DNA of 47,518 bases, taken from contig JAFUQS010000004.1 in the NCBI GenBank assembly GCA_017472225.1, forward strand, positions 1 through 47,518, written 5' to 3'. Source of the DNA: Clostridia bacterium. Lineage in GTDB: Bacteria > Bacillota > Clostridia > Oscillospirales > Acutalibacteraceae. Positions 25,149 through 32,951 of the stretch are shown here, piece by piece. The notes beneath the pieces were generated by a model. The model saw only the letters and a program-made list of their open reading frames with translations, did not search any database and was not told where the DNA came from. How positions within the stretch are numbered: position 1 is the first letter of the stretch; each line of letters opens with the position of its first letter. Both the position numbers and the translations under genes were made by a program.

Positions 25149-26298
25149 TTTTTTCACCTCCGATTTCACTCAGGATTTTTTCGCTCTGAGCATCGTAATA
25201 TCTGCTTTTTGCAATTTCCGAAATGTCCTGAAGGGTCACGCTGTTCCATTCAATTGTGAAGTCCTCACAATAGCCGTTGAGTCTCAGCCATAAATCGCAG
25301 ATTTTTCTTATGGTCGGAGTAACCTCACGGCGGTAGAAATCGATTTCACTTGTGAGAATATCTGCCTGCTGAAGGCTCATTCTTTCTGTTGTGGACCAAC
25401 TGAGACCCAAAAGAAATGGCGGAATGCCTAATTTTGCAACAATCTGCTCAAGCATTTCTCTCACGGGAACCTCACTGTCAAGAATCTGATTGTCTGCGCC
25501 GATTGCCTTGATGGAAACATCACCTACACATACAAAGTCCTTCACACCGGATTTGTCACTCATGGTTTTGCTCCATTCTTCAGCAACAAGCATGGCTCTT
25601 TCTTTGGCATAAGCCTTGTCAACGGCATCGTTGCCCGGCTTGTAGTTAACGGCAAAGCGTACATTACCCAATCTTTCCCAATTGAGCCCCACAGTGTTGA
25701 AAATTTTCAGAAGAATATCACTCACAAAGGGCAGTCCTTTAAGCACAGAGGTGCCGTAAAGCTGTCCGGGCTCAGGATTCAGAACGGAAAAAAGCACTAA
25801 TTCGGGGTAGGGTACATTCTCAAAGCTGCCAAAGCCGTTGTCGGCTTTAACCGTCACCTGAAGCGGCGATTCGTCTTGTGAAAGGCTTACGGCTTTAAGG
25901 TCTGCATTATAAAGACAGCAGATGCTCTTGCCGTCACAAAGCATTTCGCCCACGGCAGTGCCGTAAGTTAAAAGCTGCTCAAGAAAGGTGGAAAGAAATG
26001 CATCAATGCCCCGCCTTGTTGAGTTGACATTCACATTTTCAAGAAAGCTCATCAGCTCCTTTGTGGCTTTTGCGCTTTCACATTTCACTTCAAATGTACC
26101 CATCAGTCGGATGATTTTAAGAATTGCCGCATCGATGATGGGAATGGCTTCTCTGAGTGATTTGTAAAGGGACATATCAGCCGTGTTGCGTGGCAGGTAA
26201 GAGCTGAGTGAACAGAAGGGGTGGGTGTTTTTCCCTGTCTGCGGAACTGCCACTGCATTTTTTTCGGGAGCTGCTTTTTTGCGTTTTCCGATTGCCAA
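25138..26298 (-). CDS. Phage portal protein
   Basis: The 386 aa protein fits the small portal group: AIPIIDAAILKIIRLMGTFEV early, YGTSVLKGLPFVSDILLKIFN in the middle, and near residue 300 the sequence LGIPPFLLGLSWSTTERMS-like stem/crown region typical of portals. The dodecamer ring would sit at the packaging vertex. TTG 26298 is the start, with AAAGGAG 7 nt upstream; no in-frame ATG is near. It lies 50 nt after the terminase stop and overlaps the protease gene. Confidence 0.8.
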   Translation of the reverse strand: MAIGKRKKAAPEKNAVAVPQTGKNTHPFCSLSSYLPRNTADMSLYKSLREAIPIIDAAILKIIRLMGTFEVKCESAKATKELMSFLENVNVNSTRRGIDAFLSTFLEQLLTYGTAVGEMLCDGKSICCLYNADLKAVSLSQDESPLQVTVKADNGFGSFENVPYPELVLFSVLNPEPGQLYGTSVLKGLPFVSDILLKIFNTVGLNWERLGNVRFAVNYKPGNDAVDKAYAKERAMLVAEEWSKTMSDKSGVKDFVCVGDVSIKAIGADNQILDSEVPVREMLEQIVAKLGIPPFLLGLSWSTTERMSLQQADILTSEIDFYRREVTPTIRKICDLWLRLNGYCEDFTIEWNSVTLQDISEIAKSRYYDAQSEKILSEIGGEKNAE

Positions 26299-26348
26299 AC
26301 TTATCTCCTTTCCGGGAAGGCTGACTTCCCATGTTTTTTAGTTTTGCC

Positions 26349-27614
26349 CTATCGTTTTGTCGCAATGGCGAAAAAGCTGTCGTCGGGCTGTGACAGAACG
26401 GTTGAAACGAAGTATCTTATTTCATCCATGGCATGGTCATTTTCTTTCTTTGGCACATCCTTGGTTGCGCCTTCATCCCAGCGATAAAGGGAGAATTCCT
26501 TTATGGTCGCTTTGCAGGTGGGTGAAATACGGATTCTGCCGTCTCTGAAGGCATCTTGCACCTTTCTTATGCCGTCGGTCACATCATTTTTTGCGGGTAT
26601 CACCCTGAATTTTCCGTGTCGTCGGATACATTCGATGAAGGAAGCAGCAGACGGGTCAACTATAACTGCCTCGATTCTTTTGCCGTCTGCAAAGTGTTCA
26701 AGAGCTTCATAATATTCTTCATCGGTTTTCTGGCTTCCCTCGGCACGGGAGGAATAATAGTATTCGTCAAAGCGGTACCATGTGCTTCCCTGAAGTCCCC
26801 AGATACCCATTGAGGTTGGATTTACGGTGCCGTAGTCGCAGGAAATATAGTATTTGCCGAATTCATGGCAGGGAGGCTTTTCAGTATATTTCCCCTTCGC
26901 CGCATCGGGGTAAACAAGTCCGTCAACGGCGACCCAACGACCCATAACGAATCTTTCATAGAATGCTCCGCTGTAAAGATTTTCGTACCTTCGCATAACC
27001 TTTTTAGGCAGCGAGGGATTATCCTTCATGAGAAAATGAATATAAAGGCAATTCTTTTCTTCTGCCTTTTTAATCCATTCCTCATAAAACCAGTGCATCG
27101 GATTTTCAGGGTTACAGTTGAACCAGAAAGCAGAATTCGGCAGAGAACAGCGGGCAAGTGCCTGTTCAACAAATGAACGTGGCATCAATGCCACCTCATC
27201 AAGAAGAATGCCGCCGAGGGTCATGCCCTGAATGAGTGCGGCGGAGCTTTCGTCACGGCCGCCGAAAAGATAAAATCTGTTTGTTCTGTTTTTAAAGCTT
27301 ATTTCAACCATGTTTTGGCTGAGCTTCTCCTTGCAATCAAAACCTAAAGAGAGCAGGGTGGGCAAAAGAAATGTTAAAATGTTTCTTTTAAGCGATGCAA
27401 TGGTTTTGCCGCAAATTGCAAAGTTGGTGTCGTCAAAACGGTAAAATGCCCATGAAACAAAGGATAAGGACATACAGGTTGTTTTTCCGCTTCTCACTGC
27501 GCCGTCGCAAATCAGCCCGTCAAAGCTGCTGTAGGGCGAGCTGTCATGCCACCACGTCAGGGCGAGAAGCTGTTTTTTTGAAAAGCTTTTAAACTCACGG
27601 CTGCTCAATTTCAT
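26349..27614 (-). CDS. terL: Phage terminase large subunit
   Basis: The 421 aa packaging motor has an N-terminal ATPase with Walker A GAVRSGKTT (Lys at about 44) and Walker B GGILLDEVALM (about 133-143), followed by the motif FNCNPENP. The C-terminal RNase H-like nuclease shows the expected acidic residues in ISCDYGTVNP, VIVDPSAASF and DHAMDEIRYF. Both enzyme halves look intact. The gene overlaps the small-subunit gene by about 20 nt. The GGGAG is very close to ATG 27614, so a TTG two codons downstream may be used instead. Confidence 0.92.
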   Translation of the reverse strand: MKLSSREFKSFSKKQLLALTWWHDSSPYSSFDGLICDGAVRSGKTTCMSLSFVSWAFYRFDDTNFAICGKTIASLKRNILTFLLPTLLSLGFDCKEKLSQNMVEISFKNRTNRFYLFGGRDESSAALIQGMTLGGILLDEVALMPRSFVEQALARCSLPNSAFWFNCNPENPMHWFYEEWIKKAEEKNCLYIHFLMKDNPSLPKKVMRRYENLYSGAFYERFVMGRWVAVDGLVYPDAAKGKYTEKPPCHEFGKYYISCDYGTVNPTSMGIWGLQGSTWYRFDEYYYSSRAEGSQKTDEEYYEALEHFADGKRIEAVIVDPSAASFIECIRRHGKFRVIPAKNDVTDGIRKVQDAFRDGRIRISPTCKATIKEFSLYRWDEGATKDVPKKENDHAMDEIRYFVSTVLSQPDDSFFAIATKR

Positions 27615-28074
27615 GCTCCCTTAAAGCTGAGGCGCCCTTTTCAATTGCGGAATAGAATGAATTTCCGTCATTTTCCGTTGCGGTGTTAAGGCTGTGAAGC
27701 TTTTCGAGTGCCTTCAGGCGGTCAAAAAACTTTACCTCAATGTCTCCGCCTTTTTTCTTTTTGATTTCAGCAATGTTGAAAAGGTCCATCTGCTCAATCT
27801 GTCCGATGTCAACATCATCAGAAAAAATAAGCTTGATTGCATCGGAAATGCAGCCGAAAGCCAATCTGTAATATCCTTCGGATATGTTTTTCTGTTCGCT
27901 CCTTCGCTGCTGAACATTCCGTTCAATCTCTTTTTTGATGCTTTCTTTTCTGAGAAGCTTCAGCCCGCTTTTTTCGGGAAAAACATAACCCGACTTGGCG
28001 GCAGCCTCCTTTGCACTTCGTCCGAGGCTGTAATAAGTGCAAAAAAGCTTTTCCTTTGATGATAATTCTGCCAT
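27595..28074 (-). CDS. terS: Phage terminase small subunit
   Basis: The 159 aa protein has an N-terminal HTH region (KEKLFCTYYSLGRSAKEAAAKSGY, residues about 7-30) followed by a coiled oligomerisation helix region with ISEGYYRLAFGCISDAIKLIF, typical of XtmA-type terminase small subunits. It recognises the packaging site and loads TerL. AAAGGAG lies 8 nt upstream of ATG 28074. It is the first gene of the module; a 10-bp hairpin (28125-28153) lies in its 5' leader. No clear sigma-A promoter is seen for it. Confidence 0.82.
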   Translation of the reverse strand: MAELSSKEKLFCTYYSLGRSAKEAAAKSGYVFPEKSGLKLLRKESIKKEIERNVQQRRSEQKNISEGYYRLAFGCISDAIKLIFSDDVDIGQIEQMDLFNIAEIKKKKGGDIEVKFFDRLKALEKLHSLNTATENDGNSFYSAIEKGASALREHEIEQP

Positions 28075-28124
28075 TAAATTTCTCCTTTCTTTTTTTAGCC
28101 TCCCACTAATAGGGCGAAAAAAGG

Positions 28125-28153
28125 CTTTTGTTGCACCTTTTTTGCAACAAAAG
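28125..28153 (-). promoter_or_regulatory. Leader hairpin upstream of the phage module
   Basis: CTTTTGTTGC (28125-28134) and GCAACAAAAG (28144-28153) form a perfect 10-bp stem with a 9-nt T-rich loop, 51 nt upstream of terS. Read either way it is followed by T- or A-runs, so it may insulate the phage genes or attenuate them. Confidence 0.5.
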
Positions 28154-28191
28154 GGAGTTTTGGGGGCAAAAATTTTTTAAAAGATTTAAAA

Positions 28192-28272
28192 ATGAATTTT
28201 TTTTGAATTAAATATTGACAAGATTTAAAAAGCGATATATAATATGTATAAGTCTTGAGATACATATCTCAA
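28192..28272 (+). promoter_or_regulatory. Promoter and leader hairpin of peptide A
   Basis: ATGAA (28192-28196), 18 nt, TTGACA (28215-28220), 17 nt and TATAAT (28238-28243) form a perfect-consensus promoter. The leader then folds TTGAGAT/ATCTCAA (28255-28261 with 28266-28272). The ATGAA box with this spacing recurs upstream of peptides B, C and D. Confidence 0.85.
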
Positions 28273-28300
28273 TTCAAATCTAAAAAGGAGGAACTTAGTA

Positions 28301-28414
28301 ATGGACGTAAAGGAAATTCTCACAAAGTATTGGGAAGAAATCGTAGCTCTTATCGACAAGATCTATGCAGCTATTAAGGACGCTATCCTTGCAAACGAAG
28401 AAGACGCTGAATAA
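28301..28414 (+). CDS. Small anionic amphipathic peptide A (37 aa)
   Basis: ATG 28301 to TAA 28412-28414 encodes 37 residues, MDVKEILTKY...ANEEDAE. The middle (WEEIVALIDKIYAAIK, residues about 11-26) is an amphipathic helix with a regular hydrophobic face, and the tail is acidic. Net charge is strongly negative, and there is no signal peptide, Gly-Gly leader or Cys. AGGAGG is 9 nt upstream. It has its own promoter and terminator. It is over 85 percent identical to peptide B over the first 30 residues and related to peptide C. No named family is recognised; a membrane-associating or secreted signalling/PSM-like peptide is a guess. Confidence 0.85.
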   Translation: MDVKEILTKYWEEIVALIDKIYAAIKDAILANEEDAE

Positions 28415-28425
28415 TTTCTTCTGAA

Positions 28426-28454
28426 CTGTTTTAAAATTTGAAATTTTAAAATTG
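28426..28454. repeat. 29-nt direct repeat, copy 1
   Basis: This A/T-rich, self-complementary 29-nt sequence occurs identically at 29139-29167, in both cases between a small-peptide stop codon and its terminator. It is a trace of unit duplication. Confidence 0.9.
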
Positions 28455-28455
28455 T

Positions 28456-28488
28456 GAAGCCATCCCTTGGGATGGCTTCAAATTTTTT
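28456..28488 (+). terminator. Terminator of peptide A
   Basis: GAAGCCATCCC/GGGATGGCTTC (28456-28466 with 28469-28479) is followed by a T-run at 28483-28488. Confidence 0.9.
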
Positions 28489-28604
28489 ATGAAAAGGTCA
28501 TTGAAGTGCTTGAAAAATTAAGCTTTTGATGTGTCGGTCAGTGATTCCTGTTAAGCTTCTTAAAAAGCTTCCCCCGAACGGGGAAAGTGAAAAATATGGA
28601 ATTT

Positions 28605-28685
28605 ATGAATATTTTTTTAAAAAACTATTGACATTGTTTTAATTATATAGTATTATGAAGTCAAGTTAAGGGACTTCCCTGAACT
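28605..28685 (+). promoter_or_regulatory. Promoter and leader palindrome of peptide B
   Basis: ATGAA (28605-28609), 18 nt, TTGACA (28628-28633), 17 nt and TATTAT (28651-28656). The leader has AGTT-x-AGGGA and TCCCT-x-AACT arms (28664-28685). Confidence 0.85.
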
Positions 28686-28711
28686 GAATTTATTTTATGG
28701 AGGACATTATA

Positions 28712-28819
28712 ATGGACGTAAAGGAAATTCTTACTGAATATTGGGAAGAAATCGTAGCACTTATTGACAAGATTTATGCTGCAATCAAGAATTACATTCT
28801 TGAAAATGAAGAAGAATAA
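28712..28819 (+). CDS. Small anionic amphipathic peptide B (35 aa)
   Basis: ATG 28712 to TAA 28817-28819 encodes 35 residues beginning MDVKEILTEY and ending ENEEE. It is the near twin of peptide A (differences mainly at residue 9 and after residue 26), with the same WEEIVALIDKIYAAIK core. TGGAGG is 8 nt upstream. Conservation of the helix over the divergent C-terminus suggests the helix is what is selected. It has its own promoter, leader and terminator. Confidence 0.85.
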   Translation: MDVKEILTEYWEEIVALIDKIYAAIKNYILENEEE

Positions 28820-28837
28820 TTGAATAATTAAAGAAGG

Positions 28838-28870
28838 TGCCGCATTTTTAATGCGGCACAGCTTTTTTTT
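28838..28870 (+). terminator. Terminator of peptide B
   Basis: GTGCCGCAT/ATGCGGCAC (28838-28846 with 28851-28859) followed by eight T. Confidence 0.9.
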
Positions 28871-28897
28871 ACACCAACTTAAGAGATTGATTAAAAA

Positions 28898-28975
28898 ATG
28901 AATTTTTTTTGAATTAACTATTGACATTGTTTAAAGTGTGTTATATAATAAAGGCAAGCTAAGGGGTTATCCCCC
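28898..28975 (+). promoter_or_regulatory. Promoter and leader hairpin of peptide C
   Basis: ATGAA (28898-28902), 18 nt, TTGACA (28921-28926), 17 nt and TATAAT (28944-28949). The leader has AGGGG/CCCCT-type arms around 28962-28975. Confidence 0.85.
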
Positions 28976-29005
28976 TGAGTTAATCTAATAAGGAGGACAA
29001 ACACA

Positions 29006-29125
29006 ATGGCAGATTGGATTAAGGAAAACTGGGCAGAAATCGTTGCTTTCTTTGATAAGATTTATGCAATCATTAAGGAAATCCTTGGTGAAGAAGAAGC
29101 TGATGACGAAGCTGCAGAAGCATAA
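29006..29125 (+). CDS. Small anionic amphipathic peptide C (39 aa)
   Basis: ATG 29006 to TAA 29123-29125 encodes 39 residues starting MADWIKENWA with the core EIVAFFDKIYAIIKE and an acidic Glu/Asp/Ala tail ending EAAEA. It shares W-x-E-I-V-A-x2-D-K-I-Y-A-x-I-K with peptides A and B. AGGAGG sits 9 nt upstream. It is the third of the tandem units, 191 nt before mfd. Confidence 0.85.
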   Translation: MADWIKENWAEIVAFFDKIYAIIKEILGEEEADDEAAEA

Positions 29126-29138
29126 TTGCTTTTGAAAC

Positions 29139-29167
29139 CTGTTTTAAAATTTGAAATTTTAAAATTG
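29139..29167. repeat. 29-nt direct repeat, copy 2
   Basis: Identical to 28426-28454; the following terminator stems are also similar (GCCATCCC versus GCCACCC). Peptide units A and C therefore share flanks as well as coding sequence. Confidence 0.9.
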
Positions 29168-29168
29168 G

Positions 29169-29199
29169 GAGCCACCCTTTGGGTGGCTTCTTATTTTTT
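29169..29199 (+). terminator. Terminator of peptide C
   Basis: AGCCACCC/GGGTGGCT stem (about 29169-29189) followed by a T-run at 29193-29199. Confidence 0.85.
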
Positions 29200-29316
29200 G
29201 CCAAATTTTCTCTAAGCTCTTTATTTTTATAATGATTTGGTATACAATAATATAAAAGAAAAAACTTACACCCGCTGAGTGTCAGTCGGGTGCAATGCTG
29301 CGTGCGGGAGGAAATT

Positions 29317-32300
29317 ATGTCCGGATTTTCTGAGATTCTCAAAAATACAATAGAATACGAAAGTGTAAAAAATGCTGTTGAAAACGGCAGACTGCCTATG
29401 GGTGTAATCGGCCTTTCACAGATTCACAAGGCTCATTATATTTCCTCTCTTTGTGAGCATACGGAAAATCCTGCCCTTGTAGTTTGCCATGACGAAGGCA
29501 CTGCGGCAAAGCTTTGCGATGATCTGAATGCACTTTCCGGTGGGGCTTATCTTTATCCGGCAAGGGATTTTTCATTCCGTTCGGCAGATAACAAGTCACA
29601 TGAATTCGAACAGAAAAGAATAGGTGTTCTTTCGCATATACTTGACGGTGAATGCAGATATGTGCTTTGCAGTATTGAAGGCGCAATGCAGCTTACACTT
29701 CCCGATTATGAGCTGAAAAAAAGAACATTGAAAATTTCCGTCGGTGATGAAAAATCCACTCATGAAATTGTGAATATCCTTATTTCTGCCGGCTATGTCA
29801 GAACGGAACAGGTTGAAGGTGTGGGACAGTTTTCACTTCGTGGAGGAATACTTGATATTTTTCCGCCGAGCGGAAGTCAGCCTTGCAGAATTGAATTCTG
29901 GGGTGACAGCGTTGATGCTATTTCATTTTTTGATACGGAAACTCAGCGCAGAACCGAAAATCTAAAATCTATCCGGATAACTCCTGCAACAGAGGTGCTT
30001 TTCGATTCCCTTGAAGTGATGAAGGAAAAGCTTGAAGACTTTGTTGCCACAGTAAAGGGCAAGGGCTCAGTCAAGGCGAAGCAGAAAATCAGCGAGGATA
30101 TAGACTCTTTACAGCATTTTATTCATGTCGGTGCGCCGGATAAATATCTTTCTCTTGCCTATGATGAGCTTCATACAATTTTTGATTATATGAAGGACGG
30201 ATTGCTTTTCGTTTGTGAAAGTGCTTCCGTAAAGCAGAGGTATAATTCATCTTCACAGCTTTTGATTGAGGATATAAGAGCAATGTTTGAAGAGGGTATC
30301 CTTACAAAGGGTATTGACAGATTTATTCTTTCCTGGACAGAGATACTTCATCTTTATGAGGAGCAAAGAGCAATTTTTATTGATAACCTTGCAAGGGGCT
30401 CCTTCGATATTCCCGTTAAGGAGCTTGTGAGTGTCAACGCCCGTCAGCTTTCACGCTGGGACGGTACTCTTTCCTATCTGATGGAGGATTTGTCACCGGC
30501 TTTGAAGCAAGGGTACACGGCAGTAATAATGGCGGGTACGGAAAAAAGCGCAAAGGAATTGGCATATGACCTGGAAACAGAGGAAATCAAGGCACACTAT
30601 TTTCCTGTTGTACCTGCTCAGTTCCCTGAAAGCACTGTTTCGGTAATCAGTGGTACGGTGTCATCGGGCTTTGAATATGCCGGCAGTAAATTTATACTTT
30701 TTTCCTATGGAAAGCAAGGCTCTGCACAAAAGAGTAAGCCTAAAAAGAAATTTAAAACAGGCAGAGGGCTTACCGCTCTTGAAGAAATCAGCAGAGGCGA
30801 TTATGTTGTCCATGCCGTTCACGGTATCGGTATTTTTGACGGTGTAAAAACGATGACCGTCGGCGGAAAAATCAAGGACTTCATCAAGTTGAATTTCCGT
30901 GGCGCCGATGTGCTTTATATCCCTGTTACACAGCTTGATCTGATTGCCAAATATATTTCGCCTAAGGATACGGATAAGCCGATAAAGCTTAACAGGTTAG
31001 GCTCTGATGAATGGAAAAAAACTCAGTCAAGGGTCAGAGCTGCCGTGAAGGATATGGCAAAGGAGCTGACAGAGCTTTATTCAAAACGTCTGAATACGCA
31101 GGGCTATGCCTTTTCACCGGATATTGATATGCAGAACGATTTTGAACGCCGCTTTGAATTTGAAGAAACAGAAGACCAGATAGAAGCGGTGAATGAAATC
31201 AAGCGTGATATGGAAAGACACAGTCCCATGGACCGACTTCTTTGCGGCGATGTGGGCTTCGGCAAAACAGAGGTAGCCTTGCGTGCTGCCTTCAAGTGTA
31301 TTGCTGACGGCAAGCAATGTGCAATTCTTGTTCCCACAACAATTCTTGCTTTTCAGCATTATCAGACAATTAAAAAGCGATTTGACGGCTTCCCTGTTGA
31401 AATTGAAATGCTGTCACGCTTCAGAACACAGACCGAGAGGACAAAAATAAAGCAGCGCCTTAAGCGGGGCAGTATTGATATCATTGTCGGCACTCACTCC
31501 ATTATTGCAAAAAGTGTGGAGTTCAAGGATCTGGGACTTCTGATTGTTGACGAGGAGCAGCGCTTTGGCGTTGCACAAAAGGAAAAGCTGAAGGAAAAAT
31601 TTCCGCTTGTTGATGTGCTGACTCTTTCGGCAACTCCCATACCGAGAACTCTTAACATGGCAATGACGGGAATCAGAGATATGTCCGTGCTTGAAATGGC
31701 ACCCGTGGGAAGGCATCCGGTGCAGACTTATGTTGTGGCACATGAGATGGAAATTCTTGCTGAGGCTATGGAAAGAGAGCTTCGCCGTGGCGGACAGGTT
31801 TACTATCTTCATAACCGTGTGGACAGTATAGAATCGAGAGTAGCGCAGATAAAAAAATACCTGCCCGATGCAAGAATCGGTATCGGCCACGGCAAAATGA
31901 ATGAGGAGCAGCTCAGCGAGGTGTGGCGTCAGCTTCTTGAAAATGAAATTGATATTCTTGTTTGCACAACTATTATTGAAACCGGTGTTGATGTGCCTAA
32001 TGTGAATACACTTATTATAGAAGAGGCGGACAAAATGGGCCTTGCCCAGCTTCATCAGATAAGAGGACGAGTCGGAAGAAGCGGAAGACGAGCTTTTGCT
32101 TACTTCACTTATAACAAAAACCGTGAGCTTTCAGAGGTTGCACAAAGAAGACTTTCTGCAATCCGTGAGTTTACGGAATTCGGCTCAGGCTTCAGAATTG
32201 CTATGCGTGATCTTGAAATCAGAGGTGCAGGCAATGTGCTCGGCGCACAGCAGCACGGTCACATGGAAGCGGTGGGATATGATATGTATCTCAAAATTCT

Positions 32301-32784
32301 TTCTGAAACTATTGATGAAGAAAAAACAGGTACTCCCACAGAAGAAAAGAATGAATGTCTTATTGATATCTCAATTGATGCTCATATTCCCGAAAGCTAT
32401 ATCGACTCTGTTAAAAACCGTATAGGAATGTATAAGCGAATTGCGGAAATACAGACGGGTGAAGACGCAATGGATGTTATGGATGAATTTATTGACCGTT
32501 TCGGTGAGCCGCCTGCATCAGTCAAGGGACTTATAGATGTTGCACTTCTGCGTTCCAATGCGGCAAAGCTCGGAATTTATGAAATCAAGCAGCAGAACGG
32601 TATGATTCTTGCTTTTGTCAACGAGCTTAAAGCGGAATTTGTTTCGGCAATAGGGCACAAGCTCAGAGGCAGGGCAATGATAAGTGCGGCGAAGAGCTCG
32701 CCATATATCTCTGTAAAGCTTCAAGGCAAACCGCCTGTTGAGGTTATCAAAGAACTGATAAAAACCTTAAATGAAAAAGAATAA
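29317..32784 (+). CDS. mfd: Transcription-repair coupling factor Mfd
   Basis: The 1155 aa ATP-dependent translocase displaces stalled RNA polymerase and recruits UvrA. The order is a UvrB-like N-terminal part (about 1-480), a CarD-like RNA-polymerase interaction domain RGDYVVHAVHGIGIFDG (about 493-510), a RecG-like helicase with GDVGFGKTE near 643-651 and DEEQRF near 745, and a C-terminal TRCF/UvrA-inhibitory domain. The length is normal. The start at ATG 29317 has GGGAGG upstream. It is preceded by a weak TATACA-containing promoter region. Confidence 0.96.
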   Translation: MSGFSEILKNTIEYESVKNAVENGRLPMGVIGLSQIHKAHYISSLCEHTENPALVVCHDEGTAAKLCDDLNALSGGAYLYPARDFSFRSADNKSHEFEQKRIGVLSHILDGECRYVLCSIEGAMQLTLPDYELKKRTLKISVGDEKSTHEIVNILISAGYVRTEQVEGVGQFSLRGGILDIFPPSGSQPCRIEFWGDSVDAISFFDTETQRRTENLKSIRITPATEVLFDSLEVMKEKLEDFVATVKGKGSVKAKQKISEDIDSLQHFIHVGAPDKYLSLAYDELHTIFDYMKDGLLFVCESASVKQRYNSSSQLLIEDIRAMFEEGILTKGIDRFILSWTEILHLYEEQRAIFIDNLARGSFDIPVKELVSVNARQLSRWDGTLSYLMEDLSPALKQGYTAVIMAGTEKSAKELAYDLETEEIKAHYFPVVPAQFPESTVSVISGTVSSGFEYAGSKFILFSYGKQGSAQKSKPKKKFKTGRGLTALEEISRGDYVVHAVHGIGIFDGVKTMTVGGKIKDFIKLNFRGADVLYIPVTQLDLIAKYISPKDTDKPIKLNRLGSDEWKKTQSRVRAAVKDMAKELTELYSKRLNTQGYAFSPDIDMQNDFERRFEFEETEDQIEAVNEIKRDMERHSPMDRLLCGDVGFGKTEVALRAAFKCIADGKQCAILVPTTILAFQHYQTIKKRFDGFPVEIEMLSRFRTQTERTKIKQRLKRGSIDIIVGTHSIIAKSVEFKDLGLLIVDEEQRFGVAQKEKLKEKFPLVDVLTLSATPIPRTLNMAMTGIRDMSVLEMAPVGRHPVQTYVVAHEMEILAEAMERELRRGGQVYYLHNRVDSIESRVAQIKKYLPDARIGIGHGKMNEEQLSEVWRQLLENEIDILVCTTIIETGVDVPNVNTLIIEEADKMGLAQLHQIRGRVGRSGRRAFAYFTYNKNRELSEVAQRRLSAIREFTEFGSGFRIAMRDLEIRGAGNVLGAQQHGHMEAVGYDMYLKILSETIDEEKTGTPTEEKNECLIDISIDAHIPESYIDSVKNRIGMYKRIAEIQTGEDAMDVMDEFIDRFGEPPASVKGLIDVALLRSNAAKLGIYEIKQQNGMILAFVNELKAEFVSAIGHKLRGRAMISAAKSSPYISVKLQGKPPVEVIKELIKTLNEKE

Positions 32785-32798
32785 GTAAAGTTCTTTTG

Positions 32799-32822
32799 AT
32801 TCTTTTCTTTCAAGAAAAGAAT
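32799..32822. other. 11-bp hairpin downstream of mfd
   Basis: ATTCTTTTCTT and AAGAAAAGAAT (32799-32809 with 32812-32822) form an almost loopless hairpin in the 165-nt region after mfd. It resembles the AT-rich hairpin at 140-169 in style and may belong to the same class of intergenic elements. Confidence 0.4.
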
Positions 32823-32906
32823 ACCTTGTGGCGAGCAAAATCAAGAAGCAATTGAAGTTCTGCAAAAACGCATAAATAAGTATAAAACTATTGTAAAATA
32901 AAAATT

Positions 32907-32951
32907 CCACAGGGCAACACTTCGTAAGGAGGTTAAGCCCTGTGGAGTTTT
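32907..32951. terminator. Terminator between mfd and the XRE gene
   Basis: CCACAGGGC/GCCCTGTGG arms (32907-32915 with 32937-32945) are followed by T-runs on both strands. Confidence 0.75.

Noticed and set aside
21119-28074. Complete inducible prophage
   Set aside because: No integrase, repressor, replication, tail-tube, tape-measure, holin or endolysin gene and no flanking direct repeats were found in the window.
28661-28927. 88-aa minus-strand ORF over peptide B
   Set aside because: It runs antisense across a promoter, a peptide gene and a terminator. The hydrophobic content is a by-product of the AT-rich DNA.
28301-29125. Type I toxin-antitoxin interpretation of the peptides
   Set aside because: No antisense RNA promoter is seen over the peptide genes, and the peptides are highly acidic without a clean hydrophobic membrane core. 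It cannot be excluded but has no support here.
28075-29200. CRISPR array
   Set aside because: The repeated bits are promoter tracts and terminators of small genes; there are no regular spacers.
31414-32055. 213-aa minus-strand ORF within mfd
   Set aside because: Antisense shadow of the helicase part of mfd; it has no ribosome binding site and the composition is typical of a reverse-frame artefact.
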